Source: Thermoleophilia bacterium (GTDB lineage: Bacteria; Actinomycetota; Thermoleophilia; Gaiellales; Gaiellaceae). From it: a DNA stretch of 64,000 nt. The DNA is taken from NCBI GenBank assembly GCA_020845695.1, contig JADLFG010000042.1, positions 62,001 through 126,000 of the forward strand, written 5' to 3'. A program made the position numbers and the translations under genes. Below are positions 55,348 to 62,389 of this stretch, in pieces; position 1 is the stretch's first letter; the number at the start of each line of letters is the position of its first letter. The notes under the pieces were generated by a model. It had not been told where the DNA came from. It searched no databases and worked only from the letters and a program-made list of their open reading frames with translations.

Positions 55348-56100
55348 ATGGAGCTCTCGCTCGCAGCGCTCGCGTTCGCCCCGGCTCTCGCCGTCGGGAG
55401 CTTCTTGAACGTGGTCGCCGCCCGGGTGCCGCTCAAGCGCTCGCTCACCCGGCCACGCTCGTCCTGCGTCTCCTGCGACGCCGCGATCGCCTGGTACGAC
55501 AACATCCCGATCCTGTCCTACCTGCTCCTGCGCGGCCGCTGCCGGCGCTGCGGCGAGCGGATCGGGATCCGATACCTGCTGGTGGAGCTCTTGACCGCGG
55601 TGCTCGTCGCCGCCTGCTTCGCGCGCTTCGGGCTGAGCGGCCGGGCGTTCGTGGCCGCGTTCTTCGTGGCCGTGCTCGTGGTCATCTCGGCGATCGACCT
55701 GGAGCGCAGGATCATCCCGGACGTGATCGTCCTCCCCGCCGCCGCGGGAGTGCTGGCCGCCCAGATCGCGCTGTTTCCCGATCGCGCGCTCGACTGGGCG
55801 CTGGCGGCGCTGGCCGCAGCCGGCTTCCTGTTCGCGGCCGTGCTCGTTCACCCGCGGGGGATGGGCATGGGCGACGTGAAGCTCGCGCTCCTGATGGGGG
55901 CCGCGCTCGGCAGGCCCGTCGCGGTCGCGATGATGGTCGGGATGCTCGCGGCGCTCGCGGTCGGGGTGGTGCTGCTCGCCCGCCACGGCATCGCCGCGCG
56001 CAAGGTCGCGATCCCGTTCGGCCCGTTTCTCGCCCTGGGCTCCGTCATCGCCCTGTTCGCGGGCGAGCGGATCCTGTCGGGCTATCTCGGCCTGTTCTGA
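55348..56100 (+). CDS. pilD: Prepilin peptidase/N-methyltransferase
   Basis: A 250-residue integral membrane aspartic protease that cuts the leader of type IV prepilins and methylates the new N-terminus. The N-terminal domain has GSFLNVVAARVPL and the paired CxxC motifs SCVSCD and RCRRCG. The two catalytic Asp are in SAIDLERRIIPD and GMGMGDVKLALLMG. About seven hydrophobic segments follow the family pattern. The ATG is near the family's usual beginning (MELSLAALAFAPALAVGSFLN). An 18-bp palindrome lies a few bases downstream, between pilD and pilB. Confidence 0.93.
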   Translation: MELSLAALAFAPALAVGSFLNVVAARVPLKRSLTRPRSSCVSCDAAIAWYDNIPILSYLLLRGRCRRCGERIGIRYLLVELLTAVLVAACFARFGLSGRAFVAAFFVAVLVVISAIDLERRIIPDVIVLPAAAGVLAAQIALFPDRALDWALAALAAAGFLFAAVLVHPRGMGMGDVKLALLMGAALGRPVAVAMMVGMLAALAVGVVLLARHGIAARKVAIPFGPFLALGSVIALFAGERILSGYLGLF

Positions 56101-56104
56101 CCGC

Positions 56105-56122
56105 CAGGCGGCATGCCGCCTG
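56105..56122. other. Perfect 18-bp palindrome between pilD and pilB
   Basis: CAGGCGGCATGCCGCCTG reads the same on both strands. It sits 5 bp after the pilD stop and 41 bp before the pilB start. It could be a protein-binding site controlling pilB or a cruciform/terminator; without a loop a stable RNA hairpin would use fewer pairs. Confidence 0.5.
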
Positions 56123-56162
56123 ATCGCTCACGAACGGGCCGGGCTGAGCCGATAACTGCACC

Positions 56163-57956
56163 GTGAGAGAGCGCCGGCGCTGGCTTGCTTCGCCGGGCGC
56201 CCCTTCCGAGGAGGAGGCGCCCGCGCCGCTGCGCGCCGCACCCCGCCCGCCCGGGAACGTCGGGGAGCCGGGCCCCGAGCCGGAGCGGTCGATCGGGCAG
56301 CTCGTCGGCGATCTCGTGGCGGCGACGGGGCTGCTCTCACCCGATCGGCTCGCGGCCGTCCGTGCCCGCTTGCGCGGCGACTCGTTCGCCCAGGCGATCG
56401 TCGACACCGGCCAGGTGCCGCGGCTGCTCGCCGAGCAGCACGGCCTACCGTTCGTCGATCTCCACGACGTCCCGATCGACACGCAGGCGGCGTCTTCGGT
56501 GCCGCGCCACATCCTCGAGCGCGCCACCGCGCTGCCGTTCGCGCTCGAGAACGGGCGGCTCAGGGTCGCGATCGCCGATCCGACCGACGTGCAGGCAATC
56601 GACGAGCTGCGGCTGTCGACCCGCTATCCGCTCGAGCTGGCGATCGCGCCGCGCGAGGACATCGAGCTCGAGCTGCGCCGCGTCGTTCGCACCACCGAGA
56701 TGTGGGAGCGGGCGGCGATCGTCCAGGAGGAGAGCGACGCCGCCGAGACCGGCGAGGATCTCGAGGCCGAAGACGGGATCTCGGACGCCCCGCTCGTGCG
56801 GCTCGTCAACTCGATCATCCTCCAGGCGGCGGAGGACGGCGCGAGCGACCTCCATTTCGATCCGCTGCCCGACTCCCTGGTCGTGCGGATGCGGATCGAC
56901 GGGATCCTCCACGAGATGCAGCGGCTTCCGAAGCGGCTTGCCTCGCCGGTGACGACCCGGCTGAAGGTCCTGTCGAAGCTCGACATCGCCGAGCGGCGCA
57001 AGCCGCAGGACGGGAGGATCTCGCTGGCGGCGGGAACGGCCGGTCGGCCGCTCGACATCCGCGTCGCGGTGCTGCCGACGGTCGAGGGCGAGGGCGTCGT
57101 GATGCGCCTGCTCGACAAGTCGCGCCGGCCGCCGACGCTCGTCGAGCTGGGCCTGTCGGAGGCGATGCGCTCCGTGCTCGAGGCGATCGTGCGCAAGCCC
57201 ACGGGCGCTCTGCTCGTCACGGGCCCGACGGGGTCGGGCAAGTCGACGACGCTGTACGCGGTGCTCAGCGTGGTCAGCCGGCCGGAGATCAACGTGATCA
57301 CGGTCGAGGATCCCGTCGAGTACCGGCTGGCGGGAGTCAACCAGGTCCAGGTCAATCCGAAGGCGGGCCTGACGTTCGCGACCGCGCTGCGGACGATCCT
57401 GCGCTCCGATCCCGACGTGATCATGGTCGGCGAGATCCGGGACGTCGAGACGGCGAAGATCTCGATCGAGTCGGCGCTGACCGGCCACTTCGTGCTCTCG
57501 ACGCTGCACACGAACGACGCGCCGGGGGCGCTCACGCGTCTCAACGAGATGGGGGTGGAGCCGTTCCTGACCGGTTCCGCCGTCACCGCCGTGCTCGCGC
57601 AGCGGCTCGCGCGGCGGCTCTGCTCCCACTGCTGCGAGGCGTACGCGCCTTCGCCCGAGGAGCTTGCGGCCGCCCGCTTCTCCCGCGCCCAGATCGCGAC
57701 CGCGGACGGCGCACCGCTCTACCGCAAGCGCGGCTGCCCGCGCTGCAGCCACACGGGCTATCGGGGCCGGGTCGGGATCTTCCAGTTGATGGTGATGGAG
57801 GAGCAGCTCGAGCGCCTGGCGGCGCAGCACGCGAGCCGCGAGGAGATCGAGCTGGCCGCGATCGAGGGCGGCATGCGGACGCTCTGGGACGACGGCCTCG
57901 ACAAGGTGCTCGCGGGCCTGACCTCGCTCGAGGAGCTCGGCCGCGTCCTCGTCTGA
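56163..57956 (+). CDS. pilB: Type IV pilus assembly ATPase PilB
   Basis: A 597-residue GspE/PilB-type extension ATPase. An N-terminal MshEN-like domain (about 45-190: GLLSPDRLAAVRARL, ALPFALENGRLRVAIADPTD) can bind cyclic-di-GMP in some relatives, which fits the nearby HD-GYP gene. The motor has Walker A GPTGSGKSTTLY from residue 354, VEDPVEYRLAGVNQVQVN, RSDPDVIMVGEIRD and HFVLSTLHTNDAPGALTRL. A zinc-binding C-terminal region has LCSHC and GCPRCSHTGYRGR. The GTG start is 62 bp after pilD. The gene order pilD-pilB supports one pilus operon; the next pilus gene is displaced by a phage fragment. Confidence 0.92.
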   Translation: MRERRRWLASPGAPSEEEAPAPLRAAPRPPGNVGEPGPEPERSIGQLVGDLVAATGLLSPDRLAAVRARLRGDSFAQAIVDTGQVPRLLAEQHGLPFVDLHDVPIDTQAASSVPRHILERATALPFALENGRLRVAIADPTDVQAIDELRLSTRYPLELAIAPREDIELELRRVVRTTEMWERAAIVQEESDAAETGEDLEAEDGISDAPLVRLVNSIILQAAEDGASDLHFDPLPDSLVVRMRIDGILHEMQRLPKRLASPVTTRLKVLSKLDIAERRKPQDGRISLAAGTAGRPLDIRVAVLPTVEGEGVVMRLLDKSRRPPTLVELGLSEAMRSVLEAIVRKPTGALLVTGPTGSGKSTTLYAVLSVVSRPEINVITVEDPVEYRLAGVNQVQVNPKAGLTFATALRTILRSDPDVIMVGEIRDVETAKISIESALTGHFVLSTLHTNDAPGALTRLNEMGVEPFLTGSAVTAVLAQRLARRLCSHCCEAYAPSPEELAAARFSRAQIATADGAPLYRKRGCPRCSHTGYRGRVGIFQLMVMEEQLERLAAQHASREEIELAAIEGGMRTLWDDGLDKVLAGLTSLEELGRVLV

Positions 57957-57977
57957 CAGGTCCCGGCGCAGGACCCC

Positions 57978-58140
57978 GGGGTCAGACCCCGGGGTCAGAC
58001 CCCGGCGCCGAGACCCCGGCGCCGTCGTGCCCCGCGAGCCGGCGTGGCTCCGAGCGCGGCGCCGAAGATCTGAGTCCCGTCGCAGTAGGGGGTCTGACCC
58101 CGGGGTCTGACCCCTTGCATCGATCCTGGGGTCAGACTCC
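57978..58140. repeat. Cluster of five GGGGTCAGACCCC palindromic elements
   Basis: The 13-base element GGGGTC[A/T]GACCCC occurs at 57978-57990, 57991-58003, 58089-58101, 58102-58114 and, with one change, 58128-58140. The first two are in TCAGA orientation and the next two in TCTGA orientation. The 26-bp block at 57978-58003 and the block at 58089-58114 are therefore exact inverted copies about 85 bp apart and can form a long stem. The remaining bases of the gap 57957-58187 hold no gene. The cluster lies just after pilB and just before phage-derived sequence. Confidence 0.85.
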
Positions 58141-58275
58141 TGTGCTCCGCGCGGCAGCGCCGAGCGCGGTGACCTGACGGCCGGCAGGTGCACCGGGCGG
58201 AACGGCTGATTCCCCGCGCGCTCGCCGCCGGCCGCGTCTCCGCGGTGAAGCCGGTGTTCGCCGCCGTCCACGGCC

Positions 58276-59865
58276 TTGACTTCGTCCGGGTCCCGGACGG
58301 CGCCGTCTACGTCTGGGGTCGGTGGTGGCATGTCGTGTTCGTCCTCCGCCCAACGGACGGCGGCCCCCTGGGTTCTCCTCACGGTCTTGGCCGCGACCGG
58401 GTACGGGGCCGCCGCCGAGCAGCGCGCGGCCGCGGTCCGATGTCGCTCGCCTCGCGGCAGCGGGCGTTCTTCGGGGCGGCAGCTCGGCCGGGCCCTCACA
58501 GCAGCCGAGCTCCACATCGACGTCGCCGCCATCGACCGCGCGCTCGAGCGGGCGAAGGATCAACTCGAGCAGGCGATCGACCGGGAGCAGCGCCGCGCCG
58601 TCAGGCGGATGCTGCGCGGCCTCAGGCTGCGCCTCGACGTGACCGGGGAGATGCTCGCGGTTCTCGAGGCGCTGCACCGGGAGGGGCGCCGGCAGGCGCT
58701 CAGGGAGATGCGGTCGACGGGGGCGCAGCCGCCGCACCGGTTCGCTGTCGACCCGGTCGAGCCCCGGCTGGGGCCGAGCGTTCAGCGGCTACGCGACGGG
58801 CTGGGGCGCCTCACGGTGAGGATGGAGCGGGAAGCGGTCGCCGCCGACGTCGGCGGGCTGGCCGGGGAGGCTGTGCGCAGGCGGCTGATGCGGGTGGCCG
58901 GGGCCAGGGACGCGGCCAGCCGCGTCGTCTCCGGCGCGTTCGCGTCAGGGCTGGCCGCGACGTTCGAGGACGCTGACGCGCTCGGGCTGTTCGACGGCTG
59001 GCAGTACACCGCCGTCCTCGACGCCGGCACCTGCGTCGAGTGCCGCGCGAAAGACGGCCGCACCTACCGGACACTCGCGGAGGCGTACGCCGACCTCCCC
59101 GACTTCGGCCCGAACCCGCGCTGCCTCGGTGACGGCCGCTGCCGCTGCCGGCTCGTCCCGACCCGGGCGGCCGGGCCCGGTCAGAATCCGCCCGTGCCCA
59201 GCGGCGGCGGGGCGGGAGGCGCAGGCGGAGGAAAGCCGCCGGCGCCGCCGGGCGGGCCGCTCGAGCCGCCTGGTGATGAGGAGCGGATCATCGCCCAGCT
59301 CGATCGGGACTTCTCCGTGTGGGCCGCCGGATTGACGACCGCGGAGCGGGAGGCGATCCGCATCTACCAGGCGACGGACCTGCGGTACCGGCTGATCAAC
59401 GACGTGCGTCGAGGACGGCGCCCGGTGGATTCGCTGAGCCATGCCGAGGCCGCGATGGTCGCCAGGGTCAGCGAGAGCCTCGACGCCGCGATCGCGAAGG
59501 GGAAGATCAGGTTTCCGCTCCGAGTGTGGCGGGGCGCCCGCCGAGCAGAGCTTCAGCTGGGTGTTCCGCTCGATCGCGTCGACGAGGTCCTTGGTGCCGA
59601 GCTTGCTCTGCGGGGCTACTTCGCCACGACCATCAGGCGGCAGGTCGCGGTCGACGAGTTCACTAGCCGCACCCGATCAGCAGAGAGCGTGCTCCTCGAT
59701 GTGTCCGTGCCAGCCGAGGCGTCTGCCGCGTGGGTGGCGCTCGCCGGCGACCCGCGGCTGCGCCGCCAGGCCGAGTTGCTCTTCCCCGATCCGACGCGTA
59801 TCCTCATTACAGGAGTGCGCCGCGAAGGCGTCCACACGATCGTAAGCTGCGAGTTGATCTCCTGA
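58276..59865 (+). CDS. MuF head-morphogenesis protein fused to an ADP-ribosyltransferase domain (polymorphic toxin type)
   Basis: The credible protein runs from about 58490 to 59865. An N-terminal helical region (AAIDRALERAKDQLEQAID) leads into the MuF core with DAGTCVECRAKDGRTY and NPRCLGDGRCRCRL, the metal-binding end of phage Mu gpF/SPP1 gp7 proteins. A Gly/Pro-rich linker (59175-59280) separates it from a C-terminal ADP-ribosyltransferase: LTTAEREAIRIYQ, RYRLINDVRRG, LRVWRGARR (NAD-binding Arg), GYFATT (degenerate STS), LLDVSVPAEASAAWVAL and RQAELLFP, where QAE (codons at 59767-59775) is the catalytic Q-x-E motif. MuF-toxin fusions of temperate phages are known. The true start is unclear: 58276 gives an implausible N-terminus, and an ATG at 58440 in another frame (MSLASRQRAFFG) suggests an N-terminal frameshift. 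Confidence 0.72.
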   Translation: MTSSGSRTAPSTSGVGGGMSCSSSAQRTAAPWVLLTVLAATGYGAAAEQRAAAVRCRSPRGSGRSSGRQLGRALTAAELHIDVAAIDRALERAKDQLEQAIDREQRRAVRRMLRGLRLRLDVTGEMLAVLEALHREGRRQALREMRSTGAQPPHRFAVDPVEPRLGPSVQRLRDGLGRLTVRMEREAVAADVGGLAGEAVRRRLMRVAGARDAASRVVSGAFASGLAATFEDADALGLFDGWQYTAVLDAGTCVECRAKDGRTYRTLAEAYADLPDFGPNPRCLGDGRCRCRLVPTRAAGPGQNPPVPSGGGAGGAGGGKPPAPPGGPLEPPGDEERIIAQLDRDFSVWAAGLTTAEREAIRIYQATDLRYRLINDVRRGRRPVDSLSHAEAAMVARVSESLDAAIAKGKIRFPLRVWRGARRAELQLGVPLDRVDEVLGAELALRGYFATTIRRQVAVDEFTSRTRSAESVLLDVSVPAEASAAWVALAGDPRLRRQAELLFPDPTRILITGVRREGVHTIVSCELIS

Positions 59866-60092
59866 GCCTTCTCAGCCAAGACATCTGGGTCCAGCGGCCG
59901 GGCGAGAAGCCCGTTCTGCTGACGCTGAGACAACTGCTCGCGGAGCTCGGAGTGCTCAAGTCCCCCGAGCAGGAGCAGCGCCAAGCGGTCGCAGAGTGGC
60001 TCACAACTCACGAGCCGAACAAGGTGCTCGCGCTCAGCCTTCGGCGCCACGGGTTCCCGCCCCGGCGGCGCTCCCGCGCGTCCGCCGCCTGA
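59862..60092 (+). CDS. Small protein overlapping the MuF-toxin stop; possible immunity protein
   Basis: An open frame encoding about 76 residues (QDIWVQRPGEKPVLLTLRQLLAELGVLKSPEQEQRQAVAEWLTTHEPNKVL, given here only in key parts: VLLTLRQLLAELGV and AVAEWLTTHEPNK). No ATG, GTG or TTG is available after the toxin end; the only coupled start is a CTG at 59862-59864 overlapping the toxin TGA. Position directly behind a toxin domain is where an immunity gene would be expected, but the sequence matches no family I know, and a phage-gene remnant is equally possible. Confidence 0.35.
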   Translation: MSLLSQDIWVQRPGEKPVLLTLRQLLAELGVLKSPEQEQRQAVAEWLTTHEPNKVLALSLRRHGFPPRRRSRASAA

Positions 60093-60124
60093 GCCTGTCC
60101 TCCCGCCGCGCCGACACCTAGGGC

Positions 60125-60591
60125 GTGGCCGACTGGTCCGTCGAGGTCAGGGGTGACGAGGAGGCCGAGCGCCGCCTCGGCCAGCTCGCCGTCCTTCTCC
60201 GGGACCTGCGCCCTTTTGGCCGAAGGTCGTGCCGCTGTTCGTGCAGTGGATGGGGGAGCAGTTCGCGACCGAGGGCGCCTGGGGCGGCGAGCCGTGGGCG
60301 CCGCTGTCGCCCGGCTACGCGCTCGCGAAGGCCGGCCGCTTCCCGGGCCGGGGGATCCTGTACGCGACCGGGCAGCTCCGACGGGCCGCGAGCAGCCCGC
60401 AGCGGCAGGCGACAGCGGACAGCCTCACCCTCAGGATCGTCGACTTCAAGGCCGGCTGGCACCAGGACGGCACCACCAGGATGCCGGCCCGCCCGATCAT
60501 CCCGTCGTCGCTTCCGATCACCGCCCGGATCCAGCTCGACCGGGCCGCCGACGACCATGTCGACGACCTGACTCGCCGCCCCGGCCTCTGA
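60125..60591 (+). pseudogene. Phage virion morphogenesis protein (Mu gpG-like), frameshifted
   Basis: The GTG at 60125 begins VADWSVEVRGDEEAERRLGQLAVLLRDLRPF in one frame. The homology continues in another as WPKVVPLFVQWMGEQFATEG, GGEPWAPLSPGYALAKAGR and GILYATGQLRRA, typical of phage virion morphogenesis/tail-completion proteins. The break is at a run of four T (60214-60217); a fifth T would restore DLRPFWPKVVP. It is therefore a single-base loss in a homopolymer, either a real mutation in a decaying prophage or a sequencing slip. It ends at 60591 with DDHVDDLTRRPGL. Confidence 0.72.
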
Positions 60592-60611
60592 CCGGGCCGA
60601 TACCCGGGGGC

Positions 60612-60926
60612 GTGCGCCTCGAACTGCTCGTCGACGCGGCCATCGCCAGCCTGAAGGCTGGGCTGCCCGCCCGGGTCGCCGCCGTCAACGCGGCCACCGG
60701 CGACTTCGACATCGCCGCCCCCGAAGACGGCTCCTACCACTACGGCGTCCAGGACGCGATCTGGACGTACCCGGCCGTGGAGGTGGCCGCCCCCGACTTC
60801 GACCTCACCGGCCTGTCGCTCGAGCACCTCGACGGCGACCTCGCCCCCGACGTCATGGTCATGGCCTGGCAGCAGGACACCGACCGGGTCCGCCTGTGGC
60901 GCACGCTCGACCTACTCTTGCGCCGC
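60612..60926 (+). pseudogene. Truncated phage tail-terminator/connector-like protein
   Basis: From GTG 60612 about 105 residues read as a phage-type protein: LELLVDAAIASLKAGLPARV, AAVNAATGDFDIAAPEDGSYHYGVQDAIWTYPAVEVAAPDF (in part), then MVMAWQQDTDRVRLWRTLDLL. Small alpha/beta proteins of this kind follow virion-morphogenesis genes in phage modules. Beyond about 60926 the frame stays open but runs into sequence opposite the thioredoxin-like gene and loses any resemblance, so the 3' end was probably deleted. The family name is tentative. Confidence 0.5.
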
Positions 60927-60980
60927 GGTGGAGGTCCTCGCAGCCGTTGGCTTCCGGCGCGGGGCCCGGCGGCGGTGTGC

Positions 60981-61616
60981 TCAGGCCGGGCGCTTCGCCG
61001 TTGCGGCTGCCTGCGCGATCGCGGTGCGATCCAGGTAGCCGGTGAAGCGGTTGACGACGGTCGGGCCGCGCCGGAAGACGAGTACGGTCGGAGTCAGCCT
61101 CAGGTCGTACTCGAGCGCGAGCTCGCCGATCTGTTTCTCCTTCGCCGCGTTGACGGAGACGAAGCCGACGCCGACGTCCTCGGCGGCGAGGCGTCCCTCC
61201 TGGGCGACGAGGGAGTCCACCGACGATCCCGGCGTGTAGACGACAAGGACGACGACCTTGTGTCGCTCGAGCGCGGACTCGAGCTCCGCCATGCCACCCG
61301 AGCTCGTCCCGGTGCTTTGCCCCGCCGTGCCGTCCTCCGTTGCGCCCGCCTCGGTGGGCGCCGCCTCCTCGGTGGGCTCCGCGGCCTCCGTTCCGGCGGG
61401 CGCGGCCTCGCCGGTTGCGGGCGTGGGGGAGCCGGTCGTGACGGGATCGCTCGAGGGATCGCCCTCGGCGCCCCCCGCGGCGCTGGCGGCGACCGTCTCG
61501 GCCTGCCCCGGCCCGAGCCCGACCCGGTCGAGCAGGCCGAGCTGGAACGCGGCCAGCCCGCCAAGCGCGACGGCGAGGAGGGGAAGGAAGAGGCGCAGGC
61601 GAATCTGTGTCCTCAT
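60981..61616 (-). CDS. Membrane-anchored thioredoxin-fold protein without CxxC
   Basis: A 211-residue protein starting at ATG 61614-61616 with GGGGAGG just upstream. One N-terminal membrane helix (LRLFLPLLAVALGGLAAFQ) and an Ala/Thr/Glu/Pro-rich linker (about 45-110) precede a thioredoxin-like domain (KVVVLVVYTPGSSVDSLV, then VGFVSVNAAKEKQIGELALEY, and RLTPTVLVFRRG with the cis-Pro loop). The redox CxxC is missing (YTPGSSVDS), so it should not catalyse disulfide exchange. It lies directly downstream of pilA on the same strand and ends against the prophage fragment. A structural or chaperone role at the cell surface is possible. Confidence 0.72.
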   Translation of the reverse strand: MRTQIRLRLFLPLLAVALGGLAAFQLGLLDRVGLGPGQAETVAASAAGGAEGDPSSDPVTTGSPTPATGEAAPAGTEAAEPTEEAAPTEAGATEDGTAGQSTGTSSGGMAELESALERHKVVVLVVYTPGSSVDSLVAQEGRLAAEDVGVGFVSVNAAKEKQIGELALEYDLRLTPTVLVFRRGPTVVNRFTGYLDRTAIAQAAATAKRPA

Positions 61617-61710
61617 ACCTCCCCTATCGGCACGGACGTGCCTCACCTTGACGCTCTCACGCGGGAGCGGCCGGGGTCGCTCCCGGAAGGCCATCGACCC
61701 GCCAGACGAA

Positions 61711-61738
61711 GAAGGGGCGCGGTCTCCCGCGCCCCTTC
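61711..61738 (-). terminator. Terminator hairpin after pilA
   Basis: Arms 61711-61722 (GAAGGGGCGCGG) and 61727-61738 pair perfectly over 12 bases around a four-base loop, 22 bp past the pilA stop. On the minus strand the hairpin is followed by the pyrimidine-rich TTCGTCT. It should reduce read-through from the strongly expressed pilin gene into the thioredoxin-like gene. Confidence 0.75.
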
Positions 61739-61760
61739 GGGTCTGCAGAGAGCGGTCTGG

Positions 61761-62144
61761 TTACGAGCAGGCGCCGGACACGATCGCGGCGGCCGGGCCG
61801 TTCTTGCTCCAGGTCACGCCGTTGACGGCCGACTGGATGCAGTAGGTGGCGGCGCCGACCGAGGCGATGGTGACCGAGACACCGGCGTCGATCGCGCGCA
61901 GCGCGGCGATGTCCATGCCGACGTAGGTGCCGTTGTCCGCGTAGTAGGCCTCGACGGCCGGGACGGCCGAGCGGACGTTCGCCTGGGCGGCGGTCCGGTT
62001 CGCCCGGTCGCGGAAGCCGAGGTAGCTCGGCACGGCGATGGCGAGCAGGATGCCGATGATGATGATCACGACGAGGAGCTCGATCAGCGTGAAGCCGCCT
62101 TCCCTCTCTCCCGTCGCGATCCGCTTGCGAAGCCTTTCGATCAT
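61761..62144 (-). CDS. pilA: Type IV major pilin-like protein
   Basis: A 127-residue type IV prepilin. The leader is 17 residues ending GEREGG, with cleavage before FTLIELLVVIIIIGILLAIAV; Phe is the N-methylated residue and Glu at mature position 5 is present. The hydrophobic assembly helix leads into GFRDRANRTAAQANVRSA, a small globular domain, and two Cys (ATYCIQ and SGACS) that can close the D-region loop. GGAGG upstream of ATG 62142-62144 supports the start. PilD at 55348 would process it and PilB/PilT would drive its assembly and disassembly. Confidence 0.92.
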   Translation of the reverse strand: MIERLRKRIATGEREGGFTLIELLVVIIIIGILLAIAVPSYLGFRDRANRTAAQANVRSAVPAVEAYYADNGTYVGMDIAALRAIDAGVSVTIASVGAATYCIQSAVNGVTWSKNGPAAAIVSGACS

Positions 62145-62389
62145 GAGAGCCGCCTCCTCGGTGTAGCGCGGGCTTCATCCGTGTGAAGGCCGCGTCTCGG
62201 TGGTCGCCTTCCGTATCGGCCCCCCCGGCACGCGAGGAATGCCGCGTTCGGGGGATTCGCAGCCCGGGCGCCCCGGGCGTCCGGACGGCCAGCGGGCGCC
62301 CGTGGCGCCGGCCCTGCCCGGCCCCGGTCCCGCCCGCGGTACGGGTGCGCGCGCTAAGGGATCCGCGGCTCCCTGCCGATGAGAGCGCC

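Larger units (their letters stand above)
58188..60930 (+). mobile_element. Decayed prophage fragment (head-morphogenesis module)
   Basis: Three to four consecutive plus-strand frames resemble phage virion genes in their usual order: a MuF-type head protein, a small unknown, a virion-morphogenesis (Mu gpG-like) protein and a tail-terminator-like protein. At least one is frameshifted and the last has no clean end. No integrase, terminase, portal, capsid or tail-fibre gene is present, so this is a remnant and not a functional prophage. It splits the pilus locus between pilB and the pilA/pilT2 genes. No attachment-site duplication is visible beyond the palindromic cluster at its left edge. From 58188 an open frame starting VHRAERLIPRALAAGRV could be a further decayed gene. 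Confidence 0.65.

Noticed and set aside
58188..58976. A separate 262-codon gene upstream of the MuF protein
   Set aside because: Only the first 60 or so codons look protein-like; the remainder is an Arg-rich shadow of the MuF frame. It is kept only as a possible decayed fragment.
61258..61845. Plus-strand Ser/Pro/Ala-rich frame opposite the thioredoxin-like gene
   Set aside because: It is the antisense image of the low-complexity linker and ends opposite pilA.
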